A stretch of 64,000 bases of DNA, taken from Rosa chinensis. Its lineage: Eukaryota > Streptophyta > Magnoliopsida > Rosales > Rosaceae. Position 1 is the stretch's first letter; each line of letters opens with the position of its first letter. This document shows, piece by piece, positions 37,813 through 48,842 of this stretch. The notes under the pieces were generated by a model. It saw nothing but the letters and a program-made list of their open reading frames with translations. It did no database searches and was not told the origin of the DNA. The stretch covers positions 38,559,001-38,623,000 of the forward strand of contig NC_037090.1 of the NCBI RefSeq assembly GCF_002994745.2, read 5' to 3'. A program made the position numbers and the translations under genes.

Positions 37813-38584
37813 GCCCTGAGGCGTAAACGTAAACGTTGCTAATTATGCTGGGCTGTATGTACAAGTCCCCGAAGTCCCCAGTGAAGGAGGGTTTTCTTGC
37901 GGGATTGATACCAAAGTGTGGCTTTGTGCCGTATAATGAGCATAATTAGTGCAAGTGCGTTGTCCATCTTGTATTGGTCGGAGCGAACGCTTTTGCCCTT
38001 TCGGGTAGGCTCCTGCTAGGCCCTCTGAGGAGTCCCCCACTCCTGGCTATAGACCTCCGAATGGTCGGAAAATTATTTGATGAGGGGAGCTGCGTTTAAG
38101 CAACCTAATATTTCATACCCAAGCATCGGGGTTAACTGCCGGATCAATGGCTGCCGTGGGCTGCGTTAACCGGTCCCTTTTCTCTTTCCCGGAGGAGAAA
38201 AGATTGATTGCAATGCTGCGTAGCGGTCATTGTCGTTATGAGGCATTGCCTTACCGCATGGCGGTTGGTCGTAGACCATAGACTCATAGAGTCTAGATTC
38301 GTTTGGGTCTCTTTCCCGTGCACTACTACAAAACCATGATATAAGGACACCCATCAAGGACACATATTTATCGTAGTGTCCTAATAACCTTATAAGGACG
38401 GGAAAAAAAAAACAGGACCAAACTTATGCTGGCCCGCCGAAATATTTTTGCCAAAAGTTAAACTTCCCACTTCTTTTTCCCGCATAAAATCATTCTGTAT
38501 ATAAACCTAAATTCTGCTGAAAACCCACAAGCTCTATCAGAGCCTCCAATCTACCGCCGCGTCTGAGCCTTAGCTAGAGTAGAG

Positions 38585-38672
38585 ATGAAGGTTGTTGCCG
38601 CATATTTGCTCACTATTTTGGGCGGCAACGCCAGCCTCTCCGCCAAGGACTTGAAGACCGTTTTCGCCTCCG
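38585..38672 (+). pseudogene. RPP2: 60S acidic ribosomal protein P2, first exon
   Basis: ATG followed by KVVAAYLLTILGGNASLSA and KDLKTVFAS, ending at a GTAAC donor. This is the N-terminal dimerisation helix of the ribosomal stalk protein P2, normally MKVVAAYLLAVLGGN. The upstream 38500-38584 looks like the native leader. No further P2 exons follow; the next coding DNA is an unrelated receptor kinase. Confidence 0.88.
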
Positions 38673-39278
38673 GTAACTTTCGATCTTAGTTTCTTCAATT
38701 TCATTCCAGATCTGTACAACTAATTGTTCTTGCTTTGGCTAGGTCTAATAGTTCATTTCGTACTGTTTCTGATTTCAGTTGAATTAACTGAACGAAAAAT
38801 TTGAACTGATTCAATTGGAATTGTAATTGCATAGCCATATTAGTTATCGTTGGATCTATCACTCGGTGATGGCTGATCTCCGGGCACTTCCTAGCCAGAA
38901 ACCAACATCGGTTTCTGTCCCCGTATTATGTACGACCGGTTAATTTGCTTAAGGTTTGTAACTTGTTAGATCTTGCCTCTGTTGATATACCTATTTAGTA
39001 TTCAAATCCAGAAATGTTTTGAATTTCTGATCTGGCATTTTGGATTTAGATAAGGATATGCTATTGTTTTTCTCTGTGGCTTTTATTTGTTGATTTTTGT
39101 TTTCCAATTTGTAGTCAGATTTCTTCTTTAATAATGAGCGGTTGGTTACAGAAGCAACATAAACCAGGTCATTAGACATACTGTTGATACTATCTGTAAT
39201 GTACCATGAGACTATCTGAAGATATTTACTTTTTCTCAAATGCTAGTGTTATTACTAATATGTTTGTCTTGTTTACAG

Positions 39279-39682
39279 TGATCTCACGAGGAATTTTCTT
39301 AGTGGTAATATACTGAGTGAATGGGCTTCTGCAAAGTTGGAATATATGTAAATTCAATTCTTAACTCCATATTCTTTGTTGTCCAATAATGACTTATAAT
39401 GATTGAACTAAGACTTTGAGTAAACTGCAGGTCCTTTTATGTGAACAACTTAACCGGACCAATCTCTGCCTTCTTGGGATACATCAGCACTCTAAAATAC
39501 TTGTATGCTCTGCCTCTCTCTCCATCTAATTATTCATTGTGTTTGTTAAATCAAAGTTTAATTTTTGTTTGATGTAGCCTGCTTTGATGAAAAGGAGAAT
39601 ATGTTTTCAGGAACCTTGAGACTAACATGTTTTCTGGAACTGTTCCTCCTGAGCTTGGGAAGTTGGTTAACTTGCAGAATCT
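39279..39682 (+). pseudogene. LRR receptor-like kinase fragment, three LRR exons
   Basis: Three exons near 72 bases (39279-39347, 39431-39502 and 39611-39682), each with AG/GT borders in the same phase, the usual one-repeat-per-exon layout of plant LRR kinases. They encode DLTRNFLSGNILSEWASAKL, SFYVNNLTGPISAFLGYIST and NLETNMFSGTVPPELGKLVN. They resemble the extracellular LRRs of the malectin-LRR kinase group. No transmembrane or kinase part is present. Confidence 0.85.
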
Positions 39683-40187
39683 GTAAGCTCCTTTTCAACC
39701 CCAGTTTGTTTTACATTTTTTTGTTTTTGTTTTAAGTATTAACTAGTTGAATAAGCAAGTACCAACTGGTAAGTTGGCTCTGGTGTCAAAACTTAATGGC
39801 ATGTCAACCAGGAACTGCATGAGAGAATATTAGTATGAAGGCTTGAATGTGCAATATTGAAACATTACTCATATTTGGATAAGAGAATGTACAGTATACT
39901 ATGACACTATCTTAAATGGTAACTTGTTATATGGACAATGTAAATGTACGTTTTGGAATGAGCATGTGTTCCACCTCTTTGTTTATGTTTTCTATGAACT
40001 TTAGCCCAAACCTTTTGACTACACTGCCTTGATCTCATCTATTAGTCATTTTGAAGTTCCTTTTATGCAACTCTTATGCTGCGTCCACATGTTAGATTTC
40101 CCAATGTACTGCTAGTAAACTTAAAACTGGAGATATAAACAAAAGTAAGACTCTATTTGTCCACATAAAGGTAGAGGAATATACCAG

Positions 40188-40188
<1 letters not shown>

Positions 40189-40221
<33 letters not shown>
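40189..40221. repeat. (TA)n microsatellite
   Basis: A 33-base uninterrupted TA run inside Pack-CACTA 1, in the noncoding stretch between the LRR and E2-variant fragments. The whole stretch 39683-41555 shows no other recognisable feature. Confidence 0.9.
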
Positions 40222-40224
<3 letters not shown>

Positions 40225-41555
40225 GTGAAGGTTAAAATTTGTGTATCAAATTTGAAGGAAACCACAGTTATTCTTGATTTTGGCAGCTACCCCATTTCCA
40301 TTTGCTGGTTGTTTTGTTCTCATTGCTTTTGAATTAACACTTTATGATGACATTTTTTAGGGATTTTTTTTTATCTAAGTTAAATGGTATTATTGAGTTT
40401 TCATATGTTATGTGATGGTTAAATGATGATTAAATTTTTTTAACCATATACCATATTTACTTGTCAGCATAAATGATTGGTCAAATTGCTTTGTTATAAT
40501 TGCTAGTTCAATGCACGACATGATCAGTGACTATATTGCCCAGTACTTTATTCTATCAGCATGAACTTTTGGTTATCATGGCTTTGTTTAGCCTAAACCT
40601 GAAAGTTGAAACCCAGGGTCCTTGCCAACTTCCCCTTCACTCTATGTCGTGATTAGTTCATGAAAACAATTTCCAGTGGTCGGTTTCCTTTCCATGACAT
40701 ATTCAATCAAATCCTTGGCCTGCACTTTCGGGTGTCATAGTTTCAGTAGATATTCTAAGTTTACAATGAGATAGGATTTTGGCAGGCAATTTTTCACCAT
40801 GGTATGATATTCTTAGATATATGGGCATAAAACCACCAGAACAGGTTGAGATCCTGCCTTAAACTTAAGCAAATTTTTAAGCCAGTATATTGAGCCGTAC
40901 AGAGTGCGCCACAGCAGATCTTAATCTTACTCTGCCACTGTAGGGGAATTGTATGTTTTGAACCTTTTTTGTCTTCAAGTTTGTGCTTGAACTTTACTCC
41001 ACATTTAATCCAAGTTGGGTATTGTTTAGTTTCTTTTTTCCTTGGCTCTAGTTGAGTACACTGACATAACTGATGTTGGTCTAACTTCAAGGCCCAAAAT
41101 CTTCTTTATGGTATTACTAGAAAAGAAACCAATTTTGGCTCCCTGATCTTCTCCTTGGCATGAATAAATATAGAAAATGCTATTCTGATGTAAGTATCTT
41201 TGGATTTTGTTGGACTTTTTTTGTGCTCGTCCAATTCCTGTTATTGTGGTGGGTGAACAAACCATGGATCATTCATTCCTCTGGAACTTTAATTTACTGA
41301 CATTGCAGTCATGTGCCAAATTTTCTGTTGATTCTCTTTTTGTGGTGCATATTTTGAGGTGGTTATGTAGTCCAGTTTCATTTGATATTGCAGTTTATCA
41401 CAGCTTGCTTGAAGTGAATGCCCTCTTTATAATATTTACTTTTGGAGTTTCTCACTACAAGAGTTGTTGCTTGCAATTAATTCTGCATTGTTTTGAGGAA
41501 GTTGATATATCTCGAACAGAAAATGCTCATGGTTTGCTCCTTGAATTTGTTTCAG

Positions 41556-41660
41556 ACTGTTCATGAAGGATGCATATATCAACTAAAACTGTTTTGTGAC
41601 AAAGATTATCCAGAGAAGCCACCAAGTGTACGATTTCATACACGCATCAACTACTGCACT
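41556..41660 (+). pseudogene. UEV1: Ubiquitin-conjugating enzyme E2 variant (UEV1/MMS2) exon
   Basis: After the acceptor TTTCAG the frame reads [20 protein letters not shown], then [12 protein letters not shown]. This is the core of the catalytically inactive E2 variant that pairs with UBC13 to build K63-linked ubiquitin chains. One exon only, after which the sequence leaves the family. Confidence 0.85.
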
Positions 41661-41954
41661 GTTTTTAACTGTTCTTTTATTTTAATATATGCGGGGACAT
41701 GCTGGTGCAGCTATAGCATATGGGTCTATTCTTCTTCAAGGTCTCTTCTTCCCCACCATGCTTCTTTTATGTTATTGCAGAATAGTCGTCAAGATTCCCA
41801 ACGAATAACTGCAATGTGTTAAGTTCTTGCCAGAAATGGATCTATATGTAGGGTGATTCTTCAAATAGAAATAATGGTCTGTTGCAGCCAGAACTTATAT
41901 TTCCGTCCCATGTCATGAACTTTCAGTCTTAATAACATGTTTTCATGTCTTAGA

Positions 41955-42156
41955 TGTTGAAGTCCCAGAATCTGTGATGAACTTGACTTCGAAAAGGGGT
42001 TCTTTAGCAAGAAAGAATGCAGAAAGCATTGTAAGAGACCAGGCAGGAATGGCAAGAGAGTGGTTTCAGATCGCTGCAAAAGCAGGATGTGATCTTGGAC
42101 AGAAATGGTTGGAAAGACTTGAAGAGGAAGAGAATCATCTATTGACCGAAGATTAG
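41955..42156 (+). pseudogene. C-terminal exon of a Sel1/TPR-like protein
   Basis: From an AG acceptor at about 41954 an open frame of 67 codons ends in TAG (42154-42156). It includes [20 protein letters not shown] and [20 protein letters not shown], which look like a Sel1-type helical repeat followed by an acidic tail. It is the last exon of the capture in this element and is intact. I cannot name the parent gene with certainty. Confidence 0.6.
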
Positions 42157-42309
42157 AAGATTAGTAGAGTATTCATTAAGTTATTTTTCTAGTTCATTTT
42201 GTAGTCACTTCAGACTTATTTTGTATGTATATTACTGTATTTTAGTAAGTAATATAGTCATTTTGGTGGTTTTCAGATGCTTTGGATAATTTTTTTTTGG
42301 ATAGTTTTC

Positions 42310-42756
42310 AACTTTTAAGGACACAGATTATGAGTCCTTACAAGCAAAGGATGACACTTTCATTTTGTTTTGAGGACACAAGAAATGTGTCCTAGTAGGG
42401 AAAAGAGGACACATTTCTATTGATATGAGAACACGTTTTATTGTCCTCTAAAGGATACAAGGACACTTATTTTGCACCTTTGAGGACACAGTTTATGTGT
42501 CATAGTAGGGAAAAGAGGACACATTTCTATTGATGTGAGAACACATTTTATGTGTGCTCTATTAGATACGAGGACACATTACTTTGTTCTTTAAGGACAC
42601 AGTTTAAGTGTCCTTGTAAGGAAAAGAGGACACTTTTTCAGTGTCCTTGTATGTGACTTATAATGACACCCGGATAGAGGACACATTTTTTAGGTGTCCT
42701 TAAATGTAATAGAAGACTCATTTCCCGTGTCCTTAAATCATGTTATTGTAGTAGTG
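42310..42756. repeat. Subterminal repeats of Pack-CACTA 1
   Basis: More than ten copies of AGGACAC(A/T) or its complement GTGTCCT in about 450 bases, several within a larger repeated block (GGAAAAGAGGACACATTTCT at about 42399 and 42509). A shorter set lies at the left end near 38343-38400. Such arrays are binding sites for the CACTA transposition proteins. Confidence 0.85.
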
Positions 42757-43309
42757 GTGGGGAGGGTTTGACAAAATATGGTGGCCAAGAGGGCAGACAA
42801 AATATTTACATAGAGTGTACATGTAAATATTGATTAATTGTACGAATATCAAATAAGCATGACATAGTTTGTTTAAGTGTCACATGTTTATTTAATTGAG
42901 TTGCAATTAAATAGAATCATAGCATGTGTAGCATGTACTTGTAGCGTAGTTGCCAATAACATTGTTGCATTTTGTAAACATGCGTAGGGATCATTGAGAT
43001 CGGTATGTAAAGCATGGCATAGCTAGCATGTGAGGCCTAGCAAGTGTCGCTAAATCTACGAAATGTTGTAGGCATGCTCAAAAGTTATGAAAGCATGTCA
43101 TGGCAATAGCTCAAATTGAAATACCGCAAAAGATAAGATATAGTTACTTATCTTATGCCGATTTGGAGCAAGTTAGAGTTGGAATCACCGTATGTACCCA
43201 AAGCATGTTGGAGTTGCCCAAGCATGACGCTCCATTGCTTTGCCGGATAAAGTGTTGCGATAATGTACGTCAACTCTTAGTTGCGGTTGCACTACTAAAA
43301 AAAATTGCT

Positions 43310-43610
43310 TTTGCGACGCCTATTTTGCGACGGCAAAATGGGCTTTTGCGACGGAAAAAACTTTTCGCGACGGAAAATTGAGCCTTTTGCGACGGAAATG
43401 TTGGCGTTGCAATAGGTGGCGTCACAAAATCCATTTGCGACGGTAAAATGCCGTCGCAAAAAGTATTTGCGACGGAAAACTGTTGCCGTCGCAATGGCTA
43501 AACTATTTGCGACGGATACTTTGCCGTCGCAAAAGAATATTTCATTTATAAAAAAAAATGGTTTTGCGACGGAAAACTGTTGCCGTCGCAAAAGAATATT
43601 TCATTTATAA
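43310..43610. repeat. Left subterminal repeats of Pack-CACTA 2
   Basis: About a dozen copies of TTTGCGACGG and TTGCCGTCGCAA in both orientations. A 48-base block ending TTTCATTTATAAAAAAAAATG is tandemly duplicated (around 43510-43560 and 43566-43620). The matching right-end array is at 48648-48810. Confidence 0.88.
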
Positions 43611-44475
43611 AAAAAAAATGGTGTGAATTGCACACCAAAGCTAGTACCATCTGCAGCAAATATCATAAATTGAAAAATATTATGAAACCCATCACATCTA
43701 TAACCAACCAACAATCACAATTCTCAGACCAACCAAAGGTTGTTAAAAACAAAGATCAGCCAAAGCTTTCTCAACTTTCTTTCAACTTCTAGCTCATCTT
43801 GCTTCATCAAGTCATCCATTCCTTGCCTATCCAATTGCTTTTCATACACCGACTCTTTAATTATAGCCTGAGAATGATCCATTTGTACTTGCTCAGCTCT
43901 TTAAATAGATACTCATAAGAGTCCTGCACACAAAAGCCACAACCAAAAATTTAACAATTTGGGTTAAAATCAAGGGGTTTCCATCTTGCACAAAGAATTA
44001 TGCGAGCATATAGAAATATAGAGCATATTCGAAGTAGTCTAGAACTATAGAAAAAGACTAAACCTTTAGCAAAGAGCTTGCATCACAAAAAGTAACAGAA
44101 ATATAGAGCATATTAAAATATAAGTTTTGCAGAAAACACTATCAATCAAAACCAATATCCTACTATCATGTAGAGGAAAAAACTTATAAAGCTGAAACCC
44201 TTATAATTAATTCCTTGTCTTATATTTTAAGGAAGCATGAAATAATTTAAGAAGATAAAATCTATTGTAAAATGTGGTGTTAATGTTGAAAATCGTAAAA
44301 GTGGAAGGAAACAAACACAATAAGTTGATAACAGCAAAGGAAATAAAGAGGATGCAGAAACATGGAAGTTAGTAAACTGCCATAAATAGGTGAAATTAAA
44401 AACAGGAGAAAGCCGCACAAATGAATCCTCTCTCAAAATGGAAGTTAGTAAACTGCCATGTAAGCTAGAAGCTAC

Positions 44476-45016
44476 CTCAGCACAAATGAATCCTCTCTCA
44501 AAATCAGTATGGATGGTCCCTGCAGCTTGAGGAGCCTTTGAAAGCCGCCTAATTTGCCAGCATTTCACCTGCCAAAGGTAATAGTATTTTAGACTCACAT
44601 GAAGGTCATGGAAAGGAGCTCATGTAAACAGAGCAAGCCTAGATATGTGAATTCAAACACAATTATTAAATAAAACTCTTAACATACTTGAAGACTTAAT
44701 ACTCTAAACTTATTAAAGAGAGAAGGCAAAAGAAAAAAAAAGGACGAATGAAAAAGAGATTCATAGTATAAGGGTCCTACATACTAGCAGTCAAGCCTTA
44801 GGGATTTTGGTGAATATAATTCTGTACAAGTTTCATCACATTTTCTTTCTACAAGTATAGCAATGATTGTCTGTTCGAATTCCATGCAAGAGTTAAACTT
44901 ACCAAGTAAACAACAGGCTTAGCTGTTAGCAATTGAAAGGTATTCAGGATCTCGACATCAGCAGCTTTCCAGTCCCCTAGACGGATATCTTTTCCATCCT
45001 CAAGCCATGCCTTGAG
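44476..45016 (-). pseudogene. OLA1: Obg-like ATPase 1 (YchF family) fragment
   Basis: Exon 44903-45016 encodes AWLEDGKDIRLGDWKAADVE and ILNTFQLLTAKPVVYL. Exon 44476-44568 encodes [20 protein letters not shown] and [11 protein letters not shown], the C-terminal TGS domain. Intervening exons of the roughly 390-residue protein are missing. An approximately 75-base tandem duplication at 44360-44505 repeats part of the second exon. Both exons keep AG/GT borders. Confidence 0.87.
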
Positions 45017-45129
45017 CTGTAGATCCAAGATCATTGTTCAACATTATAAAGGAAAAGGAAAAGTAAGATGACATTTAAAACAACTTGTAAGAATTTGGAT
45101 TTCTGTTAAATCAACCAAAGGTGGCTACA

Positions 45130-47215
45130 GCCCTTATAAGTCATGTTTGACACATAACGACCAGCAGCTATAGAGGCTGTGTGGCTGCCATGACCGGCAC
45201 TGTCCCTTGGAGAACTGAATGCCACTGTGTCCGCTGAATCTTCCTCGGCTTCATAACCGGACTTATAGTAGCCCCAATCACTTTTCTATTGAAAAAAGTT
45301 ATAATCAGTTTGAGATTACCAGTCAATAATTTTTGTTCAAACAATCTACACACTCAATACAAAGCCATGATGGGAACCTGTTGCAAGTTGAAGCATTGAA
45401 TGCCTCTCCTGATTGACAAACCCCCTTCGATCTAGCTGGCACTGGAGGCATGTTGTCATCATTAAAACTTGGAGATTCAGGCTAAATTCCTGCATTCACT
45501 ACAAGAAAAAGTTATATTTATAGCACTTCACTATAGCGTTTTTTCAGCAAATGCTATGGATTGTATTATCTGTACTATTTGGTAGCGTTTATACTTTTTA
45601 AACGCTGTTAAATTAAAACCGTACATTGAAAATTGGTTTCTGATAGGGGATACAAGTTAGGTTGAATGGCTTCCTGTAAATACAATTTCAAAAGAGTATC
45701 AATTTTTAGGTGACTCTTTATAGCTAATTAGCTTACTTGCATCTTTTGATGTTTGTAGGAGAAAGATATTGAGGTTGAGGTTACTGACCATACTATGCCT
45801 GAGTCATTCATACTTGATGAGGTAAGGTATTAGTTTGTCTAGTTCATAGCTAGTATCTGCTATTTGTTTTCTTGTTTTTTTTCTTTTTCTCTTTCTTTAT
45901 CTTTATCTATATCTTTGTCTGGTCATGCAACTGTTTTGATTTCTCTCGCTTTAGGAACAGGGAAGGTAAATTTAACAAGGTTCTCACAACCTCTGCAATC
46001 CACAGTTCCTAATTGCAGGAGAGGATTATTTATGTTGATCTAAGTAAGTTTATTTCTTTACATGCTTTTATTTTTATTTTTTCTTTTTCATTTTTTACAG
46101 TTGGTTCAGCACTAATCACAAATATTAAGAATCTTCAAACTTTCTTATGCTTTTTGCTTTGGTAGATTATTTAAGTAGTGGCATGTCAATTTTGCATTCA
46201 CGTAAACAATTTCATGTTTAATCTAACGCGAAGAATAGTTTGATAATACATCATAAAGAGTTCGGATGTGTTTTTATGTAGGTGTGTATCTGATGCCAAC
46301 TTCTATGATTGTGCTCATGAAAAAGTTAACACTATACTTGTAGGTAAGAATATATTTTAAGGTCAATAAGATGTGATACTTTGTTTGAAATATATATTTT
46401 CTGCTAATTGTGTCAGTTTATTATAATATTTGAATAAGCTTTCAATATCATGTTTTTGCAGTTTAGAGACACGTAAGTTTTGGATGCTGCTATGGAGGAG
46501 AAGTTATAGATCAGTTTTGTTCTGTTGAGGACTTTTTTCATTTATAAAGGAAAAGAATGAGAAAATGTAATGCTTGTGTATTTCAATGAATGTTACATTA
46601 TGTTTTGATCACTTCTGAGATTGTTTAATAAAAATATGCATACTTTTATGGTGTAGTGATTGATTAGGCGGTCAACACAATTGAGAAAGCAATATCTTTT
46701 TCCCTTTAATCATTAATGTAATAAACAGTCCATAACAAAAAAACCAGAGGCAAGCACATGTTCAAGCATACATAAAGCAACAAATTATGGCATGTTCATG
46801 TGAATACAGATAACAACAACTCGTGGCATGTTTTATACCTTAATAGTATAATACAAATCCCCCAAAGAAAGAGCAAAGTACAGTTTGAGTGATTAGTGCT
46901 TACCAGTATCAATGAAACCGACAATGACATTTACTTAATTCTTGATGTTAAAGCCGGAAACCTCCAAGGTCTGTTCACCCAAAAGACCCATGAAATCCCA
47001 AGAATGAGTGGTGTGCAAACTCCTTTTCGAGTTGGGAAAAACCGAAACAACTCCAGGCATCTCTGTCAAAGTTCAATGGTTATTCACAAATCCATGGACC
47101 TGTTTAAATTATAATTCCCTGAAATGAATTGAGGAACTTACTTGAAATTTGGAAAGCTTGCTGATCAGTCAACCTGGCAGCAAAAACTTGTAAGCCATTG
47201 AAACCAATAGTGTAA
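45130..47215 (-). pseudogene. Subtilisin-like serine protease (S8A) fragment
   Basis: Four exons on the minus strand. 47142-47215: FAARLTDQQAFQIS of the I9 propeptide. 46904-47062: MPGVVSVFPNSKRSLHTTHS, WDFMGLLGEQTLEV and VIVGFIDTG with the catalytic Asp. 45378-45489: PESPSFNDDNMPPVPARSKG, QSGEAFNAS. 45130-45285: SGYEAEEDS, SPRDSAGHGSHTASIAAGRY with the catalytic His. Damage: a TAA before VNVIVGF, TAG for the Trp before PESPSF, and a 4-base loss before YKSGYEAE. The Ser-containing half is absent. The second intron holds a CACTA-like insert. Confidence 0.87.
45497..46658. mobile_element. Small CACTA-like insert in the subtilase intron
   Basis: Starts CACTACAAGAAAAAG and is followed by TATAGC/ATAGCG short repeats, typical of a CACTA left end. 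A GTAGTG followed by ATT at 46653-46661 matches the ATT preceding the start (45494-45496), giving a possible 3-base duplication. The right inverted repeat matches for only about seven bases and lacks subterminal repeats, so that end is tentative. Inside, 45761-45822 is an exon-like frame (EKDIEVEVTDHTMPESFILD) with AG/GT borders that I cannot assign. Confidence 0.45.
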
Positions 47216-47258
47216 AACTCTGTATAACAAAACTACTAATCAACTGAAAATTACATAC

Positions 47259-47325
47259 TTCCTCCTTGTAGGATCCTATACAACTTGGATTCATACAGCA
47301 ATTGAGGATTTGTCTTCACATTTTC
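47259..47325 (-). pseudogene. Casein kinase I fragment (one exon)
   Basis: A 67-base exon with AG and GT borders encodes ENVKTNPQLLYESKLYRILQ followed by GG. This is the N-lobe segment of casein kinase I preceding TGIP, where family members read KTKHPQLLYESKLY. One residue of that motif is deleted. It sits between the cyclophilin and subtilase fragments, with nothing else of the kinase present. Confidence 0.75.
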
Positions 47326-47434
47326 CTAAAAAGATTTGCTCAGTTCATAAACATACAATACATCTGGGGTTGGAAGAAAATATTGTGCAAATTTAAGCAT
47401 CTCAAGAATATGTGATGCAGCAACCATATCTTAC

Positions 47435-48114
47435 CTTTACTGTGCCGATTAAAAACTGACTCCCATTAGTACCAGGGCCTGCATTAGCCATGCTCAATAC
47501 ACCAGGCCCAACATGCTTCACTGCAAACAACACATACAAGCAAAAACGACTTTCAGTTGAGATCAGATAATCACATATCTGATATAAACTTCAAATTTAA
47601 AACAAAACCAAGATACAAGGACATACAAGCAAAGCTCTCATCATCAAATTTGGAACCATAGATACTAATCCCTCCAGTTCCCTGCAGCCAATAAAACCAT
47701 TCAATTTAGATTCTTTGAGCAAGAAAACCCGCTATTGATCAGAAGAAGAAGAAATCAAAACGAAAAGGAGACTCACATCTCCTTCAGTGAAATCCCCTCC
47801 TTGGATCATAAAATCCTTAATGATGCGGTGGAACGAGCATCTTTTATAACCATATCCTTTCTCTCCTGCAAATAATTGATAACACTAACACAATCAATTT
47901 CAACCTACAGCAAATGACCACAACAAGAGCAGCAATAGAAAAGCAGACAAGGATGGGTTTTCTTGCCTGTGCACAGAGCTCGGAAATTCTCTACTGTTTT
48001 AGGAACAACCTCACCAAAAAGACCAATCACAACTCGACCAACAGCTTCACCGCCAATGTCTATATCAAAAAAACACTTTGTTGTGACTTTGGATTGCAGC
48101 TGCTCCTCTACCTC
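47435..48114 (-). pseudogene. Cyclophilin (peptidyl-prolyl isomerase) fragment, four exons
   Basis: Exons 47967-48114 ([40 protein letters not shown]), 47777-47865 ([30 protein letters not shown]), 47627-47681 (GTGGISIYGSKFDDESFA) and 47435-47520 ([28 protein letters not shown]). The catalytic FHR...MIQGGD core is intact, and the four exons join without a stop, so this is the best-preserved capture. The first intron starts with GC instead of GT (CACAG/GCAAGA). The N-terminal signal and the last exons (WLD...VVFG) are missing. Confidence 0.9.
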
Positions 48115-48251
48115 CTAAAACCAAACCACCACAGAAAAATGAACCATTAATCAATCCTGGTTTCTCAAACTAGGATTTGTCTCAACTGAGGATTTTTTTT
48201 TTTTTTTGGGGTTAAATTTACAGAGAAGGAGAAAAGGCAAAGGGGCTTATT

Positions 48252-48480
48252 GATAACGTATAGTATCTTCCTCCTCACCCTCCTCATCTGAATCGACCAC
48301 CGCTTCGAGATCAAGAAAATCCACCGAAGGGCCTCTTCTTGCTCCGCTTACGACTCCCGCCGCCGCCGCCACGATAGGGGCCGTATTCATCATCGTCGTC
48401 GTCCTCCTCTTCCTCCTCCTCGTCCTCCTCGGTCATGTCGTCAATGAAGCTCGATCTGCTCCGCTTCTCACCAAATCTCT
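48252..48480 (-). pseudogene. SPT5: SPT5 transcription elongation factor, N-terminal acidic exon
   Basis: Encodes KRSRSSFIDDMTEEDEEEEE, DDDDDEYGPYRGGGGGSRKR and, after one extra C near 48323, SVDFLDLEAVVDSDEEGEEE. This acidic then basic then acidic pattern with SFIDD and FLDLEA is the N-terminus of plant SPT5, the partner of SPT4 on RNA polymerase II. No NGN or KOW domains follow. Confidence 0.75.
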
Positions 48481-48842
48481 TGCTTCAAAGGAGGCCAGGG
48501 ATCGCTAGGTTAAGTTTATGGATCGGTGAATAAAGCGTGAGAGAGAGAGAGAGGAGGAAGTGGCATGCGAAAGAAAATCAGTTTTGGTCTAGATCTGATC
48601 TAAAGGATTGAATAGTCTTGTTTTCTGATTTTTTTTTTTAATTATACAAGCGACGGCGTGACCATACCGTCGCAATAGATGTATAATTATGCGACGGTAA
48701 GGTTATTTCCGTTGCAAAAATTCTTCGAGATGCGACGGTAAAATAGTCGTAGCACATGTCGTCGCAAAAGTTGACTTTTCGCGACGGAAAACGTTTCCGT
48801 CGCAAATTTCCGAAGCAATTGCAATTGTTTTTAGTAGTGTTG

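Larger units (their letters stand above)
38321..42756 (+). mobile_element. Pack-CACTA 1: CACTA transposon with four gene fragments
   Basis: Termini CACTACTACAAAACCATGAT and, at the right, the near-complement ending TTGTAGTAGTG, giving inverted repeats of about 30 bases that include AAGGACAC. It is flanked by the 3-base duplication GTG (38318-38320 and 42757-42759). The right 450 bases are packed with AGGACACA-type subterminal repeats. There is no transposase. The interior holds exons of four unrelated host genes, all on the plus strand, with their introns. It is therefore a non-autonomous gene-capturing CACTA. Confidence 0.92.
43290..48839 (-). mobile_element. Pack-CACTA 2: CACTA transposon with five gene fragments
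   Basis: Left terminus CACTACTAAAAAAAATTGC and right terminus GCAATTGTTTTTAGTAGTG, flanked by the 3-base duplication TTG (43287-43289 and 48840-48842). Both ends carry many TTGCGACGG/CCGTCGCAA repeats (43310-43610 and 48648-48810). No transposase. The interior holds exons of five unrelated genes, all on the minus strand in the order SPT5, cyclophilin, casein kinase I, subtilase, OLA1. Its terminal and subterminal repeats differ from those of Pack-CACTA 1, so it belongs to another family. Confidence 0.92.

Noticed and set aside
43270..43610. Several frames rich in RRK and ATEN repeats
   Set aside because: Translations of the TTGCGACGG subterminal repeats of a CACTA element.
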